NCBI GenBank assembly: GCA_015075635.1
Contig: JABTUA010000001.1
Location: forward strand, 2,666,001 to 2,730,000
Length of the DNA stretch: 64,000 nt
Direction: 5' to 3'
From: Polyangiaceae bacterium
GTDB lineage: Bacteria; Myxococcota_A; Polyangia; Polyangiales; Polyangiaceae
The notes under the pieces are model-generated. The model did no database searches. It had not been told where the DNA came from and saw only the letters and a program-made list of their open reading frames with translations. Shown in pieces: positions 1 to 10,000 of the stretch (the stretch's first letter is position 1; each line of letters opens with the position of its first letter). Made by a program: the position numbers and the translations under genes.

Positions 1-1010
1 TGCTGGAAGTAGCCGGCGCCCACGTCCACGTGGAGCATCTCAGCCACGTCAGCGCCCGCGCCACCCAGGAAGCCGTAGTTCGTCTCGGCGACGCGCACCG
101 TGTCCGTGGTCGAGCCTTCGCCGGACCCGCCCTCCACGATCCGCTGCTGCACCTCGATGATGCTGGCGGTCTTGAAGCCGCCGAAGGCGTACCAGCCCTT
201 GCCGTCGTACTGCAGCTTGGCGCCCGGCGCGCTGGCCTGCAGGCGCGGGAAGATCGACTGGTTGAGGCGGCCGTTCGTGCCGCCCCAGGTGATGTCGTAC
301 AGGTAGCCGAGCCGGAAACGATCCGTGTCGATGGGATACAGCGTGAGGCCGAGGCCCTGCGGGTTCTTCGCGTCTCCGCCGGTGCCGTAGAAGACGCGCA
401 GGTAGGTGCCGGCGTCCTCGAGCACGCGGTTCACGTTGTTCGACTGCGATGCCAGCTCGGTCATGTTGACACGCATCACCAGCGCGGCCTCGGTGTCCAC
501 GTTCTCGGCGAAGCCAGGCAGTCGGCTGTAGAGCACCAGGTGCGAGACGTTCTCGCGACCGGAGAAGCGCGAGTTCAAGTTGTCGAAGAACAGGCGGTAC
601 TGCGGCCGATCGCCGACGCTGGCGTTGGGCGAGAGCGGGAAGGCCTCGCCGGTCTTGTGCAGGAAGTCGTCGTCGCCGAAGGTCCAGGTCAGACGCGTGT
701 CCACGAAGGGCGAGTAGGCCTGCGCGCGCGGCCCAGCGCCGGGCTTGGGCTTGTCCGGCTCCGCCTTGGCCGCCGCCGGCTCGGGCTTGACCTCGGGCGC
801 CGCCGGCGCCGTCGCCTGCCGGGCCGGTTGCTCCGGCTTCTTCTCCGCCTCCGGCGCTTCCTCGAGTTTCACGTCCTCCGGCTTCACCGGCGGATCGCCT
901 TCGGGCTTGGGCTCGGGAGCCGGCTGGGCGCGCAGGGTCCCGGTCAGCGAAAGCGCTGCCGCGAGCCAGAGCGTCGTCCGGAGCTCAGTTCGATGCTTCA
1001 TTCGGGTCAT
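1..1010 (-). CDS. Exported protein, probably outer-membrane (partial; C-terminus beyond window)
   Basis: An open frame runs off the left edge, leaving at least 336 codons. ATG at 1010 is chosen because AAGGA sits six bases upstream; a second ATG nine bases further in (1001) is possible. The N-terminus is basic, then a hydrophobic helix (LWLAAALSLTG) ending near ALRAQ, a plausible signal peptide. Residues about 30-100 are a Pro/Lys/Glu/Ala linker. The rest is rich in aromatic-polar alternation (TWTFGDDDF, YLYDITWGG), as in beta-barrel proteins, but no family is recognised. It overlaps the 3' end of the upstream lipoprotein gene by 26 bases, so the two are probably co-translated. Export is well supported; the barrel is inference. 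Confidence 0.65.
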   Translation of the reverse strand, partial: MTRMKHRTELRTTLWLAAALSLTGTLRAQPAPEPKPEGDPPVKPEDVKLEEAPEAEKKPEQPARQATAPAAPEVKPEPAAAKAEPDKPKPGAGPRAQAYSPFVDTRLTWTFGDDDFLHKTGEAFPLSPNASVGDRPQYRLFFDNLNSRFSGRENVSHLVLYSRLPGFAENVDTEAALVMRVNMTELASQSNNVNRVLEDAGTYLRVFYGTGGDAKNPQGLGLTLYPIDTDRFRLGYLYDITWGGTNGRLNQSIFPRLQASAPGAKLQYDGKGWYAFGGFKTASIIEVQQRIVEGGSGEGSTTDTVRVAETNYGFLGGAGADVAEMLHVDVGAGYFQ

Positions 1011-2517
1011 CCGTCGTCCTTGGGGAAACACACGCGATCTGCGAGCTCACGGGAGCCTTGGGGCCGTCTGCGCAGGCCTTCTGCGACATCTCGCTGCACA
1101 CCAGGTCGTCGCCGCAGCGGGCTTCGATGGTCCAGTTGAGATCGCCACCGCTGAAGTTGCGGAGCGTCCCGCTGAGCGAGGTGATGGGCTTGCCGCGCAT
1201 GCTCACCGGGTCGAAGCCCGGGATGCTGCGCGTGTTGATCTGGATGCTCTTCGGGCCCGGCAGCACCACGCGGTAATTGCCGCGCGAGACGAAGCCCGTC
1301 CACTCCACGCAGTTCGGCTCGGCACCGCACGCGTTGGCGCAAGCAGCCTCGCAGGAGCCCTTGGTGTCGAAGTCGATGAAGCCGGAGCCGTCCAGATCGC
1401 AGCTCGAAGCCGCGTCGCTGAAGATGACGGGGGGCGGGGTCGCGCAGTCGTTCTGCCCGGGAGCGAGGGCGACCTCGGGAGGGTTGGGCCCGAAGAAGGC
1501 GCCGACGGTCACGTTCTCGACCCGCACCAGCGCGCTCTCGATCTTCTCCATCAGCCCGGCGTCTTCCGTGGCGTCCGGCGCGATCACGGTGGGCTCGGGC
1601 ACGCGACAGGGTCCGTCGCCGGGGTCGGTCGGCGTCGGGAAGCGCCAGGCGTGGCGCTCGAACGAGGGGAACGACAGCTCCGTGAAGCCGAAGAACTCGA
1701 CGGCGGTGCCGGTGAGCTTGGTGATGCGATCGCACACCCGTAGGAAGGGCGGCGTGTTGAAGGTGAAGGCGAAGATGTGGTTGTAGCCGAGCGTGTCGCT
1801 CAGATCCGTCGCGTAGAAACCGTCCGCGGCGATGCGCGTCACGATCAGCTCGGCGGGGAGGTCGGTCTTGACCTCCACCGACTCGAGCTCGTACGGGCTG
1901 GTCGCGCCGCGACCCTGCACGTCCCCGAGCCGGGGCAGCTCGAAGCGCACCGGCTGCGAGACGCCCGCTGCGAAGGTGCCGGGACCCTCGGAGTCGTCGT
2001 TGGCGAAGGCGCAGCCGGGGTCCTCCGGGAAATCGACGTTGCCGTCGCCGTCGTCGTCGCTGCCGTTGGCGCAGGCCGGAGGCTTGCCCGGATCCTCCGG
2101 GACGTAGCCGATGTCCTCGGCCCAGATCCGCGTGGCCCCGCGGGCGTTCCTCACGATTGCCCGGTGTGCATCGGGCGGCGCTGGCGGGCACTCCGCAACG
2201 CCGTTCAGGAGCAAGACGTTGCGCCCCGAAGCACACGGACCGGCGATCTGCACCACGGTGCCCGGCACCGCCGAGACGCGCGCGAAGCCGTTGAAGCCCG
2301 TGTCACGGGTGCCGTCCGGGCGCAGCGCCTCGACGATGAAGCCGAGATCGACCTCACCGGCAGGCAGCGGCAGCGGCGGCGCGGACGGGTCGATCGGCGC
2401 GCCGTTCACGTCCGTCACCACCACGTGCAGGCTCTGCGTGCGCTCCGGTTGGTCGAGCTTTTCGGTACATCCGGCGCATGCGATGCCCAAGAGCAGCGTC
2501 GTGGCGAGCCCCTTCAT
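985..2517 (-). CDS. Secreted lipoprotein of unknown function, coupled to a 5'-nucleotidase gene
   Basis: 510 residues. The N-terminus MKGLATTLLLGIACAGC is a lipoprotein signal with Cys17 as the lipidation site. Two acidic loops (DDDGDGNVDFPEDPGC near 150, DLDGSGFIDFD near 390) resemble calcium-binding loops, and several Cys pairs suggest disulfides. The stretch ALVRVENVTV followed by a later SGTLRNF segment resembles the OB-like domains found with secreted nucleases. A similar layout occurs in the lipoprotein at 23176. The start codon overlaps the stop of the nucleotidase gene as ATGA, which implies translational coupling and a linked role, perhaps nucleotide scavenging at the surface. Function unknown. 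Confidence 0.8.
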   Translation of the reverse strand: MKGLATTLLLGIACAGCTEKLDQPERTQSLHVVVTDVNGAPIDPSAPPLPLPAGEVDLGFIVEALRPDGTRDTGFNGFARVSAVPGTVVQIAGPCASGRNVLLLNGVAECPPAPPDAHRAIVRNARGATRIWAEDIGYVPEDPGKPPACANGSDDDGDGNVDFPEDPGCAFANDDSEGPGTFAAGVSQPVRFELPRLGDVQGRGATSPYELESVEVKTDLPAELIVTRIAADGFYATDLSDTLGYNHIFAFTFNTPPFLRVCDRITKLTGTAVEFFGFTELSFPSFERHAWRFPTPTDPGDGPCRVPEPTVIAPDATEDAGLMEKIESALVRVENVTVGAFFGPNPPEVALAPGQNDCATPPPVIFSDAASSCDLDGSGFIDFDTKGSCEAACANACGAEPNCVEWTGFVSRGNYRVVLPGPKSIQINTRSIPGFDPVSMRGKPITSLSGTLRNFSGGDLNWTIEARCGDDLVCSEMSQKACADGPKAPVSSQIACVSPRTTDDPNEASN

Positions 2518-4751
2518 TTGCCCACCATCTGCACGCGGCCGTCCGCGAAATTGCCGAGGTTGCGGTCCACGCAGCCGAGGTACTTGCACTGTTCGCCGCC
2601 GACCTGGCAGGCGTCGAGCTTGGCCGAGCAGGTGGCGACCTGCACCGCGCTCTCCGGGTTCTTGCAGGCGGCCGCGTAGAAATCGGCCACGCTCTGGCGG
2701 CAGCCGCCCACCACGCAGCGCCCCTGGCCGCCGCAGCCCCCGTTCGAGACGCAGGTGCCGTCCGGCAGCTGCCCCGCGTTCGCGGCGCACGCGCACACGT
2801 AGCCCGCGCCCACGCTGCTGCAGTCCGAGTCCACGTCGCAGGCCTTGAGGCCGTCGTCGCTGGAGTGCTCGGGCTTCCAGCCGCAGGGCGTGCCGCCGCG
2901 TACCCAATCGATGAGCGCGTCGCGCTGCTGGATCTTGGTGTCGAGCTGGGTGGTGTTGCGCTTGAGCACCACGAAGCCGCTGCCACCCTGGGCCAGGTAG
3001 GTGCTCGTCGCCAGCTCGTAGGAGCCCGCGGAGTCGATGGGCGTGAGGCAGCGGCCCTTGCCGCTCTTGTCCAGACGCCCGAGATCGCAGGCGTTGGGCT
3101 GGTTTCCGCAGTCCGCGTCGCTGGCGCACGGGGTGTCGGTCGAACCGATGTAGATGCGGTCCGCGCAGGCCTTGATCACGCACGCCCCGGCCAGACACTC
3201 GTTCGAGGCGCACTGCTCGTTCGCCTGGCAAGGCTGCGGCTTCTGGGTCGTGCAGCCCTTGCAGTTGATGACGATCCGGGCGCCGGCGATCTGCACCTGC
3301 GTCGAGCAGCCACGGCTAGCCGAGCGCCGCGCCACGAAGTCGAAGAGCTCCTGCACCTCGGAGCCGGAGAGCTGCATCTTGGTGATGCTGTTGTCGAACG
3401 GGAAGATGTTGAACATCTGCTCGACGGTGACGGGACCCGGGACCAGATCCGCGCGGATGCCGGTGGTGTTGGTCAGCGAGAAGTCGGTCTCGATGCCGAG
3501 GCGCCGCCACATGGCGCTCGAGATCAGGTTGCCCAGCGCCGAGTCGCCGCCGCCGGTACCGAAACGGCGCGCGCCGTCCGGCGCGTAGCCGACCAGCAGG
3601 TCCAGGTCGACCAGCGCGTCCAGCCCCTCTCGGTACGGCTCGAGCACCTCCGCCACGGCCCGATCCATCGGCAGGTCGTTGGTGATGGGGGTGATGGTGA
3701 ACTGGTGGCTCGCCACCTCGAAGCCGTTGATGGGATCGTAGGCGAACTCGAGGTCGTCCGGCTGATTGCTGAAGATCACGTCCAGGCGCCCGACATACTT
3801 GCTGAACGCGCCCGAGTGGTTGAGCAGCACCCGCCGCGGGTTGCAGTAGCGCCGCACCGGGTGCCCGTCCGCGTCTTTCAGGTAGATGAAATGCTGGCCG
3901 GTCTCGTCGGCTCGGCCACAGTCCTCCACCGTCTGCGGGGGCTGGAGCACGATGTGGTTGTGGCCGCCCAGCACGACGTCGATGCCGGTCGTACCGCGGA
4001 TCATCTCTTGGTCCGAGGTCAGGCCCAGGTGGGTGACGAACACGATCACGTCGACCAGCGGCCGCAACAGGTCGATGTAGGCCTGCGCGACGTCGATGGT
4101 CTCGAGCGGGGTGATGCCCAGGCGGCTGGGGCGCTCGTAGAGCGACGACATGCTCGACAGGTTGCCCATGCCGATGACCCCGACCCTGAGCCCGCGCACG
4201 TTGAAGGTCGTGAACGGCTGGAGCACGTTCTCGAGCCCGGGGCTCACGGGGTTGTCCGGATCGTCGAGCAGGTAGTTCGCCGCCAGTACCGGGTAGTTCG
4301 CCCACTTGTAGAGCTGCGTGCGGGCATTGAGCGCGCCCTTGTCGAACTCGTGGTTGGCGATCACCTGAGCATCGATGCCCATGGTGCTGAGCGCGCGGAT
4401 CTCCGCCTCGCCGTCGTAGAAGTTGAAGACCGGCGCGCCCTGGAAGCAGTCGCCGCCGTCGATGTGCAGCACGCGATCGCTCTTCGCGCGCTCCCGGGCC
4501 ACCACCGATGCCATGCGCGCGACTCCGCCCACGGTGGCGATGGAGTCCGCGGCGCCCAGGCCCAGGCTGGCGTCGCTCTGGGTGATCTGCAGGGCGTAGG
4601 GGAAGAGCCGCGAGTGGATGTCCGCGGTGTGCAGCAACGTGAGCTTGGCCTGTCCGTTCAGGCGCACTGTGGGCGGGTTCTCCGGACAGCCGGAGAGGGA
4701 GGCTGCGCACAGGAGGGCGAGCACGAGGGACAGGAACGCTCGCCAGCTCAT
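2514..4751 (-). CDS. 5'-nucleotidase / cyclic phosphodiesterase family lipoprotein (UshA-like)
   Basis: 745 residues from ATG 4751. The signal peptide ends in a lipobox LSGC (Cys22). Metallophosphatase motifs appear in order: HTADIH (about 41-46), DGGDCFQG, ANHEFDKG, VTHLG and GGHNH. The C-terminal nucleotidase domain follows, with GGGDSALGNLI, TNTTGIRADL and the substrate-loop signature SYELATSTYLAQGG. Members hydrolyse nucleoside 5'-phosphates or 2',3'-cyclic nucleotides outside the cytoplasm. Unusual are a Cys-rich insertion inside the C-terminal domain (CKGCTTQKPQPC onward) and a second Cys-rich tail, which make it longer than the usual 550-650 residues. Family confident; exact substrate not decidable. 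It is first in a coupled unit with the two downstream secreted proteins. Confidence 0.88.
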   Translation of the reverse strand: MSWRAFLSLVLALLCAASLSGCPENPPTVRLNGQAKLTLLHTADIHSRLFPYALQITQSDASLGLGAADSIATVGGVARMASVVARERAKSDRVLHIDGGDCFQGAPVFNFYDGEAEIRALSTMGIDAQVIANHEFDKGALNARTQLYKWANYPVLAANYLLDDPDNPVSPGLENVLQPFTTFNVRGLRVGVIGMGNLSSMSSLYERPSRLGITPLETIDVAQAYIDLLRPLVDVIVFVTHLGLTSDQEMIRGTTGIDVVLGGHNHIVLQPPQTVEDCGRADETGQHFIYLKDADGHPVRRYCNPRRVLLNHSGAFSKYVGRLDVIFSNQPDDLEFAYDPINGFEVASHQFTITPITNDLPMDRAVAEVLEPYREGLDALVDLDLLVGYAPDGARRFGTGGGDSALGNLISSAMWRRLGIETDFSLTNTTGIRADLVPGPVTVEQMFNIFPFDNSITKMQLSGSEVQELFDFVARRSASRGCSTQVQIAGARIVINCKGCTTQKPQPCQANEQCASNECLAGACVIKACADRIYIGSTDTPCASDADCGNQPNACDLGRLDKSGKGRCLTPIDSAGSYELATSTYLAQGGSGFVVLKRNTTQLDTKIQQRDALIDWVRGGTPCGWKPEHSSDDGLKACDVDSDCSSVGAGYVCACAANAGQLPDGTCVSNGGCGGQGRCVVGGCRQSVADFYAAACKNPESAVQVATCSAKLDACQVGGEQCKYLGCVDRNLGNFADGRVQMVGK

Positions 4752-4819
4752 CGAACGACGGCCATTACCAAGGCGGCGCGGTGGTGCCAAGCCCGACTCG
4801 ACTTCCGCCCTCTTGGCAT

Positions 4820-4839
4820 GGGCAGATCACGATCTGCCC
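4820..4839. promoter_or_regulatory. Perfect 20-bp dyad, possible operator upstream of the nucleotidase unit
   Basis: Two nine-base arms, GGGCAGATC and its exact complement, are separated by AC. The dyad lies in the 209-base gap between enzyme I and the nucleotidase start, 69 bases upstream of that start. There is no T-run and the centre is too short for a stable RNA loop, so an operator for a dimeric regulator is more likely than a terminator. The binding protein is unknown. Confidence 0.35.
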
Positions 4840-4960
4840 TCGAAGCCAGGACCCACGAGAATACCGGTGGGCGGCTTCGCGACACCGGCGGGGCCGGCTC
4901 ACACACCCGCTGTCAGATGGGAGGCTTCGCCGGACGCTCCCGGAGCGCCCCGCCGACGAG

Positions 4961-6739
<1,779 letters not shown>

Positions 6740-6741
6740 GT

Positions 6742-7017
6742 TCACTCCCCCTCCCCGAACAGTCCCTCGATCAAACGGCCGATCTCGTCGACCGCCTCCT
6801 GAGCGCGATCACCCTTTGCCTCCACGTCGAGCGCCGACCCTTGGGAACCGCACAGGAGCAGCACGCCCATCACGCTCTTGGCGTTGGCCATCTGCCCCTC
6901 CCGCGACACGCTCACGTCGCACGGGAAGCGCGAGGCAGTCTGGACGAGCTTCGTCGCCGCACGCGCGTGCAGCCCCAGTCGGTTCCTGATCTCGAATCTG
7001 CCGCGCGCTTCCTTCAA
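6742..7017 (-). CDS. HPr phosphocarrier protein
   Basis: 91 residues. HPr takes phosphate from enzyme I on His17 (RLGLHARAAT) and can be phosphorylated by HPr kinase on Ser48 (AKSVMGVLLL). Both sites and their contexts are intact. No ATG or GTG exists upstream of the fold, so the start is TTG 7017, overlapping the rapZ stop as TTGA, with a GAGGGGGG run just upstream. The rare start plus overlap suggests that synthesis depends on rapZ translation. With both His and Ser sites and hprK in the same cluster, this HPr can integrate PEP status and energy status. Confidence 0.93.
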   Translation of the reverse strand: MKEARGRFEIRNRLGLHARAATKLVQTASRFPCDVSVSREGQMANAKSVMGVLLLCGSQGSALDVEAKGDRAQEAVDEIGRLIEGLFGEGE

Positions 7018-7952
7018 GCCGAGCCCCCCTCGCCCCCCCCGGGACGCTCTTCCAGCGTAACCTTTTCGACGTCTCGATGCACGACGTCGATCTCGCGCCC
7101 GAGGCTCGCCGCGAGGGTCGCCGCAAGGCGCTCCGCGATCACTACGGAGCGGTGCCTGCCGCCGGTACAGCCGAAGGCCACCGTCAGGTAGCTCTTGCCC
7201 TCGCGCTCGAAGCGCGGAATCGCGAACGCCAAGAGCTCGCCCACCTTGTCCAAGAGCAGCTGGGTCTCGGCGTTTTCCAGCACGAAGGCTCGTATCCGCG
7301 GGTCGGTTCCCGGCAGCGGCTTGAGCTCGGGCACGAAGAAGGGATTGTCGAGGAAGCGCACGTCGAGCACGAGATCGGCGTCCACGGGTGCCCCGTACTT
7401 GAAGCCGAAGGAGACGAACCGCGTGTGCATGCTGGGCACGCCCCCTGCCCCGGGCCCGAACAGGTCGAACACCGAGCGCCGGAGGTCGTGCACGCTCAGC
7501 GTCGTCGTGTCCAGGATGCGCGTGGCGCGTGAGCGCAGCGGAGCCAGGCGCTCGCGCTCGATGCGGATGCCGTCGAGCACGTCGGTCGCGGTGCTGTCGC
7601 CGTCGGCGTCGAGCAGCGTGGCCAGCGGGTGCGGGCGGCGCGTGCTGGAGAAGCGGCGGAAAAGCGCCGAGTCGGAGGCGTCCAGGAACAGCACGGAGAG
7701 CTCGCGCCCCGGCTCGACGATGGCGTCGATCACGCTGCCGATGTTGTCGAGGAAGCTGCGCACGCGCACGTCCACGCCGAAGGCCAGCCGCCGGAGGCGG
7801 CCCTCTTCGAGCGCCTCGATGGTGGAAGGCAGCACCGGCGGCGGCAGGTTGTCCACGCAGAAGAAGCCGAGATCCTCCAGCGCGCGCAGCGCCGTCGACT
7901 TGCCCGCCCCGGACAGCCCAGTCAGCACGACGACCAGCGTCGCGCCGCTCAT
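7014..7952 (-). CDS. rapZ: RapZ-family nucleotide-binding protein (RNase adapter)
   Basis: 312 residues. Walker A is GLSGAGKST (12-20). The family hallmark segments are FFCVDNLPPPVLP, the Asp-rich FLDAS strand, SFGFKYG, VLDVRFLDNPFF and the C-terminal CTGGRHRSV. In enterobacteria RapZ binds small RNAs and glucosamine-6-phosphate and guides RNase E. In other phyla the role (YvcJ) is less clear, and no GlmZ-like RNA is evident here. The gene overlaps hprK upstream (ATGA) and HPr downstream (TTGA). A Gly-rich tail follows the conserved domain. Confidence 0.93.
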   Translation of the reverse strand: MSGATLVVVLTGLSGAGKSTALRALEDLGFFCVDNLPPPVLPSTIEALEEGRLRRLAFGVDVRVRSFLDNIGSVIDAIVEPGRELSVLFLDASDSALFRRFSSTRRPHPLATLLDADGDSTATDVLDGIRIERERLAPLRSRATRILDTTTLSVHDLRRSVFDLFGPGAGGVPSMHTRFVSFGFKYGAPVDADLVLDVRFLDNPFFVPELKPLPGTDPRIRAFVLENAETQLLLDKVGELLAFAIPRFEREGKSYLTVAFGCTGGRHRSVVIAERLAATLAASLGREIDVVHRDVEKVTLEERPGGGEGGSA

Positions 7953-9010
7953 TTCTTCCGCTCTCCCAGCGGCACCACCGGCGGCGGCGCGGAGCTCTCG
8001 GTCGCTCGCGGCGCGCGGCCGGGCAGCGGTGGCAGCGAGCTCTCGGTGGCGCGCGAGGTCTCGGCGTCCACGCGCTCGATGAACTCGCGCGCCGGGTTGT
8101 GTCCGGCCTGCCTGAGCAGCTCGTCGCGCGCCGCGATCTCGATGATCGAGCTCATGTTGCGGCCCGGGCGCACGGGCACCAACACCTCCCGGACCGGCAC
8201 CCCCAGGATCTCGCGAAAGTGATCTTCGATGCCGAGCCGGTCGTAGCCCCCCTGCTCACCGTGCGAAGAGTCCAGGTGCACGACCAGGTCGATGCGCTTG
8301 CGCTCTCGGACCGCGGTCACGCCGTAAAGGTCCTTGATGTTCAGGATGCCGAGCCCGCGCACCTCGATGTGATGGCGCAGCAACGTCGCCGGCTGGCCAA
8401 ACACCATCCCGGGTGGTTTGTAGTCGCACTCGATGACGTCGTCCGCGACCAGGCGGTGGCCGTGCATCACGAGCTCCAGCGCGCACTCGCTCTTGCCGAT
8501 GCCGCTCTTGCCCAAGAGCAAGACGCCGACCTCGAAGACGTCGACCAGGACGCCGTGGATGCGTGCGCGCGGTGCCAGGCGCTCGTCCAGGAGGCTGTGG
8601 ATGGCCGTGATGGCGCGCGACGAGCGCTCCTTGACCACGCACAGCGGGGTGCCGGTGCGGTGCGCCTCCTCCACCAGGACCAAGGGCGGGACCACGCCGC
8701 GGGTCACGATGACCAACGACAGCTCGAGCTGGAACAGGTGTCGCGCGGCGCCGCGTTGCTGCTCGGCAGGCAGGCTCTCGATGTAGGAGATCTCGGTCTC
8801 GCCCAGGATCTGGATGCGGGTCGGGACGATGCCGTGCGGGTGGCCGACCAGCGCGAGCCCGGACTTCTGGATGCGCGGGTGATCGACCAGCCGATCCAGC
8901 CCGTTCGCTCCGGCCACCACCGACAGATCGAGACTCAAGTCCGCGTCCCCGACCAACGCCCGCACCGTGAGGGAACGGGCCGCGTTGTTCGGAGGCTCGT
9001 AGACGGTCAT
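7949..9010 (-). CDS. hprK: HPr kinase/phosphorylase
   Basis: 353 residues from ATG 9010. The enzyme phosphorylates HPr on serine with ATP and removes the phosphate by phosphorolysis. The N-terminal DRTGG-like domain is followed by the catalytic domain: IHGVLVDVF (His about 152), the P-loop GKSGIGKS (167-174), and the family signature GLGILNIKDLYG. The last 50 residues are a Ser/Pro-rich tail containing RATESSLPP and RATESSAPP, a near-repeat not typical of the family. The gene lies two bases after the ptsN stop and overlaps rapZ as ATGA. Confidence 0.94.
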   Translation of the reverse strand: MTVYEPPNNAARSLTVRALVGDADLSLDLSVVAGANGLDRLVDHPRIQKSGLALVGHPHGIVPTRIQILGETEISYIESLPAEQQRGAARHLFQLELSLVIVTRGVVPPLVLVEEAHRTGTPLCVVKERSSRAITAIHSLLDERLAPRARIHGVLVDVFEVGVLLLGKSGIGKSECALELVMHGHRLVADDVIECDYKPPGMVFGQPATLLRHHIEVRGLGILNIKDLYGVTAVRERKRIDLVVHLDSSHGEQGGYDRLGIEDHFREILGVPVREVLVPVRPGRNMSSIIEIAARDELLRQAGHNPAREFIERVDAETSRATESSLPPLPGRAPRATESSAPPPVVPLGERKK

Positions 9011-9012
9011 CT

Positions 9013-9480
9013 CTACCTGGGATCGGTGTCGTGGTCCGCGATGAGCTGGAAGGCTGCGGCCGAATCGCCGGACTCGATCAGGCGGCGGCGCATGTCGGAG
9101 TCGCGGAGCAGCCGGGAGATCCGCGCCAGCGCCCGCAAGTGCTCGCCGGTGGCGCGCTTGGGCCCGACCACACCGAAGATGATGTTGACGTCTTCGCCGT
9201 CGATGGAGTCGAAAGCGACTCCTTTGGGGCACAGGATGAGGGCGGCTGCCTGACCCGGCGCGCTGTCGACCGCTGTGTGGGGGATGGCCACCCCGTCACC
9301 GATGCCGGTGCTCTGCAGCCGCTCGCGTTCGGCGAGCGCCTCCTCGAGCACTTGTTGGTCCGAGCCCACCACTGGCGCGATGAACTCCGCCAGGAGGCGC
9401 AAGGCTTCCTTCTTGTCCGATACCGTACCCGAGGCATCCACATGGATGCGTTGGGCGGCGAGCATTTCGCTTAGGCGCAT
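9013..9480 (-). CDS. ptsN: PTS EIIA-Ntr-type protein
   Basis: 155 residues. This EIIA domain of the fructose/nitrogen class receives phosphate from HPr on the histidine in GVAIPHTAVD. The flanking ALAERERLQSTGIGDG is the usual lead-in. In other proteobacteria PtsN reports PTS phosphorylation to potassium transport, sigma factors and stress pathways. Its position between hpf and hprK is the conserved order. Starts at ATG with 47 bases of gap after hpf. Confidence 0.92.
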   Translation of the reverse strand: MRLSEMLAAQRIHVDASGTVSDKKEALRLLAEFIAPVVGSDQQVLEEALAERERLQSTGIGDGVAIPHTAVDSAPGQAAALILCPKGVAFDSIDGEDVNIIFGVVGPKRATGEHLRALARISRLLRDSDMRRRLIESGDSAAAFQLIADHDTDPR

Positions 9481-9527
9481 GGGGCTCCGCGCTCTGCCAG
9501 CGTTTCCGAAAGGAACGCCGGTGTGGG

Positions 9528-9959
9528 TTACGAGCGAGTCTTCTTGGCTTTCGTTCCCCCGGTCTTCTTGGTCGTGCGCGTCACCTTCTTGGCGACGCGC
9601 TTGGCGACGGGCTCCGCCAGCGGCGCGGCCGAGGCTACGGTGCTCGACTTGATGGATTCCCGGCCGCGCTTCTTCTTGGCCTCGGCGGCGCCTTTCTGGC
9701 CGCGGATCTGGCGCTCGAGCTTGTCGATGACCTTGTCGATGGACCCGTACATGTCCTCGCTCGCCTCCTTGGCCTCGAGGTGCGCGCCGCCGCTCGAGAT
9801 TCGTGTCTCCGCGATGTGCTTGAGCCGGTCGATCGACAGAGTCACCTTCGCGGTCATGGGCTGCCGCAGGAATTTCTGGAGCTTCGCGACCTTGTCGTTC
9901 GCATAGGTCTTGATCGCCTCACTCGTGGCCATGTGCCGGAAGGTGATGCTGATGTTCAA
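9528..9959 (-). CDS. hpf: Ribosome hibernation promoting factor, short type
   Basis: 143 residues. Residues 1-95 carry the S30AE/YfiA fold (ITFRHMATSEAIKTYANDKVAKL, the IDRLKHIAE strand, EDMYGSIDKVIDKLERQI), which blocks the mRNA and tRNA channel of inactive ribosomes. The long-HPF dimerisation domain is absent. Instead a 45-residue Lys/Ala/Thr-rich tail follows (VAKRVAKKVTRTTKKTGG), resembling histone-H1-like tails. Lies 41 bases after rpoN, as is usual. Factor assignment is strong; the role of the tail is unknown. Confidence 0.92.
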   Translation of the reverse strand: MNISITFRHMATSEAIKTYANDKVAKLQKFLRQPMTAKVTLSIDRLKHIAETRISSGGAHLEAKEASEDMYGSIDKVIDKLERQIRGQKGAAEAKKKRGRESIKSSTVASAAPLAEPVAKRVAKKVTRTTKKTGGTKAKKTRS

Positions 9960-10000
9960 AGGGAACCTCCTGGATCGCTGATCTAGACTGATGGTGCTTT

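Noticed and set aside
4820..4839. Intrinsic terminator for the enzyme I operon
   Set aside because: The centre is two bases, too short for a stable hairpin of full length, and no T-run follows on either strand.
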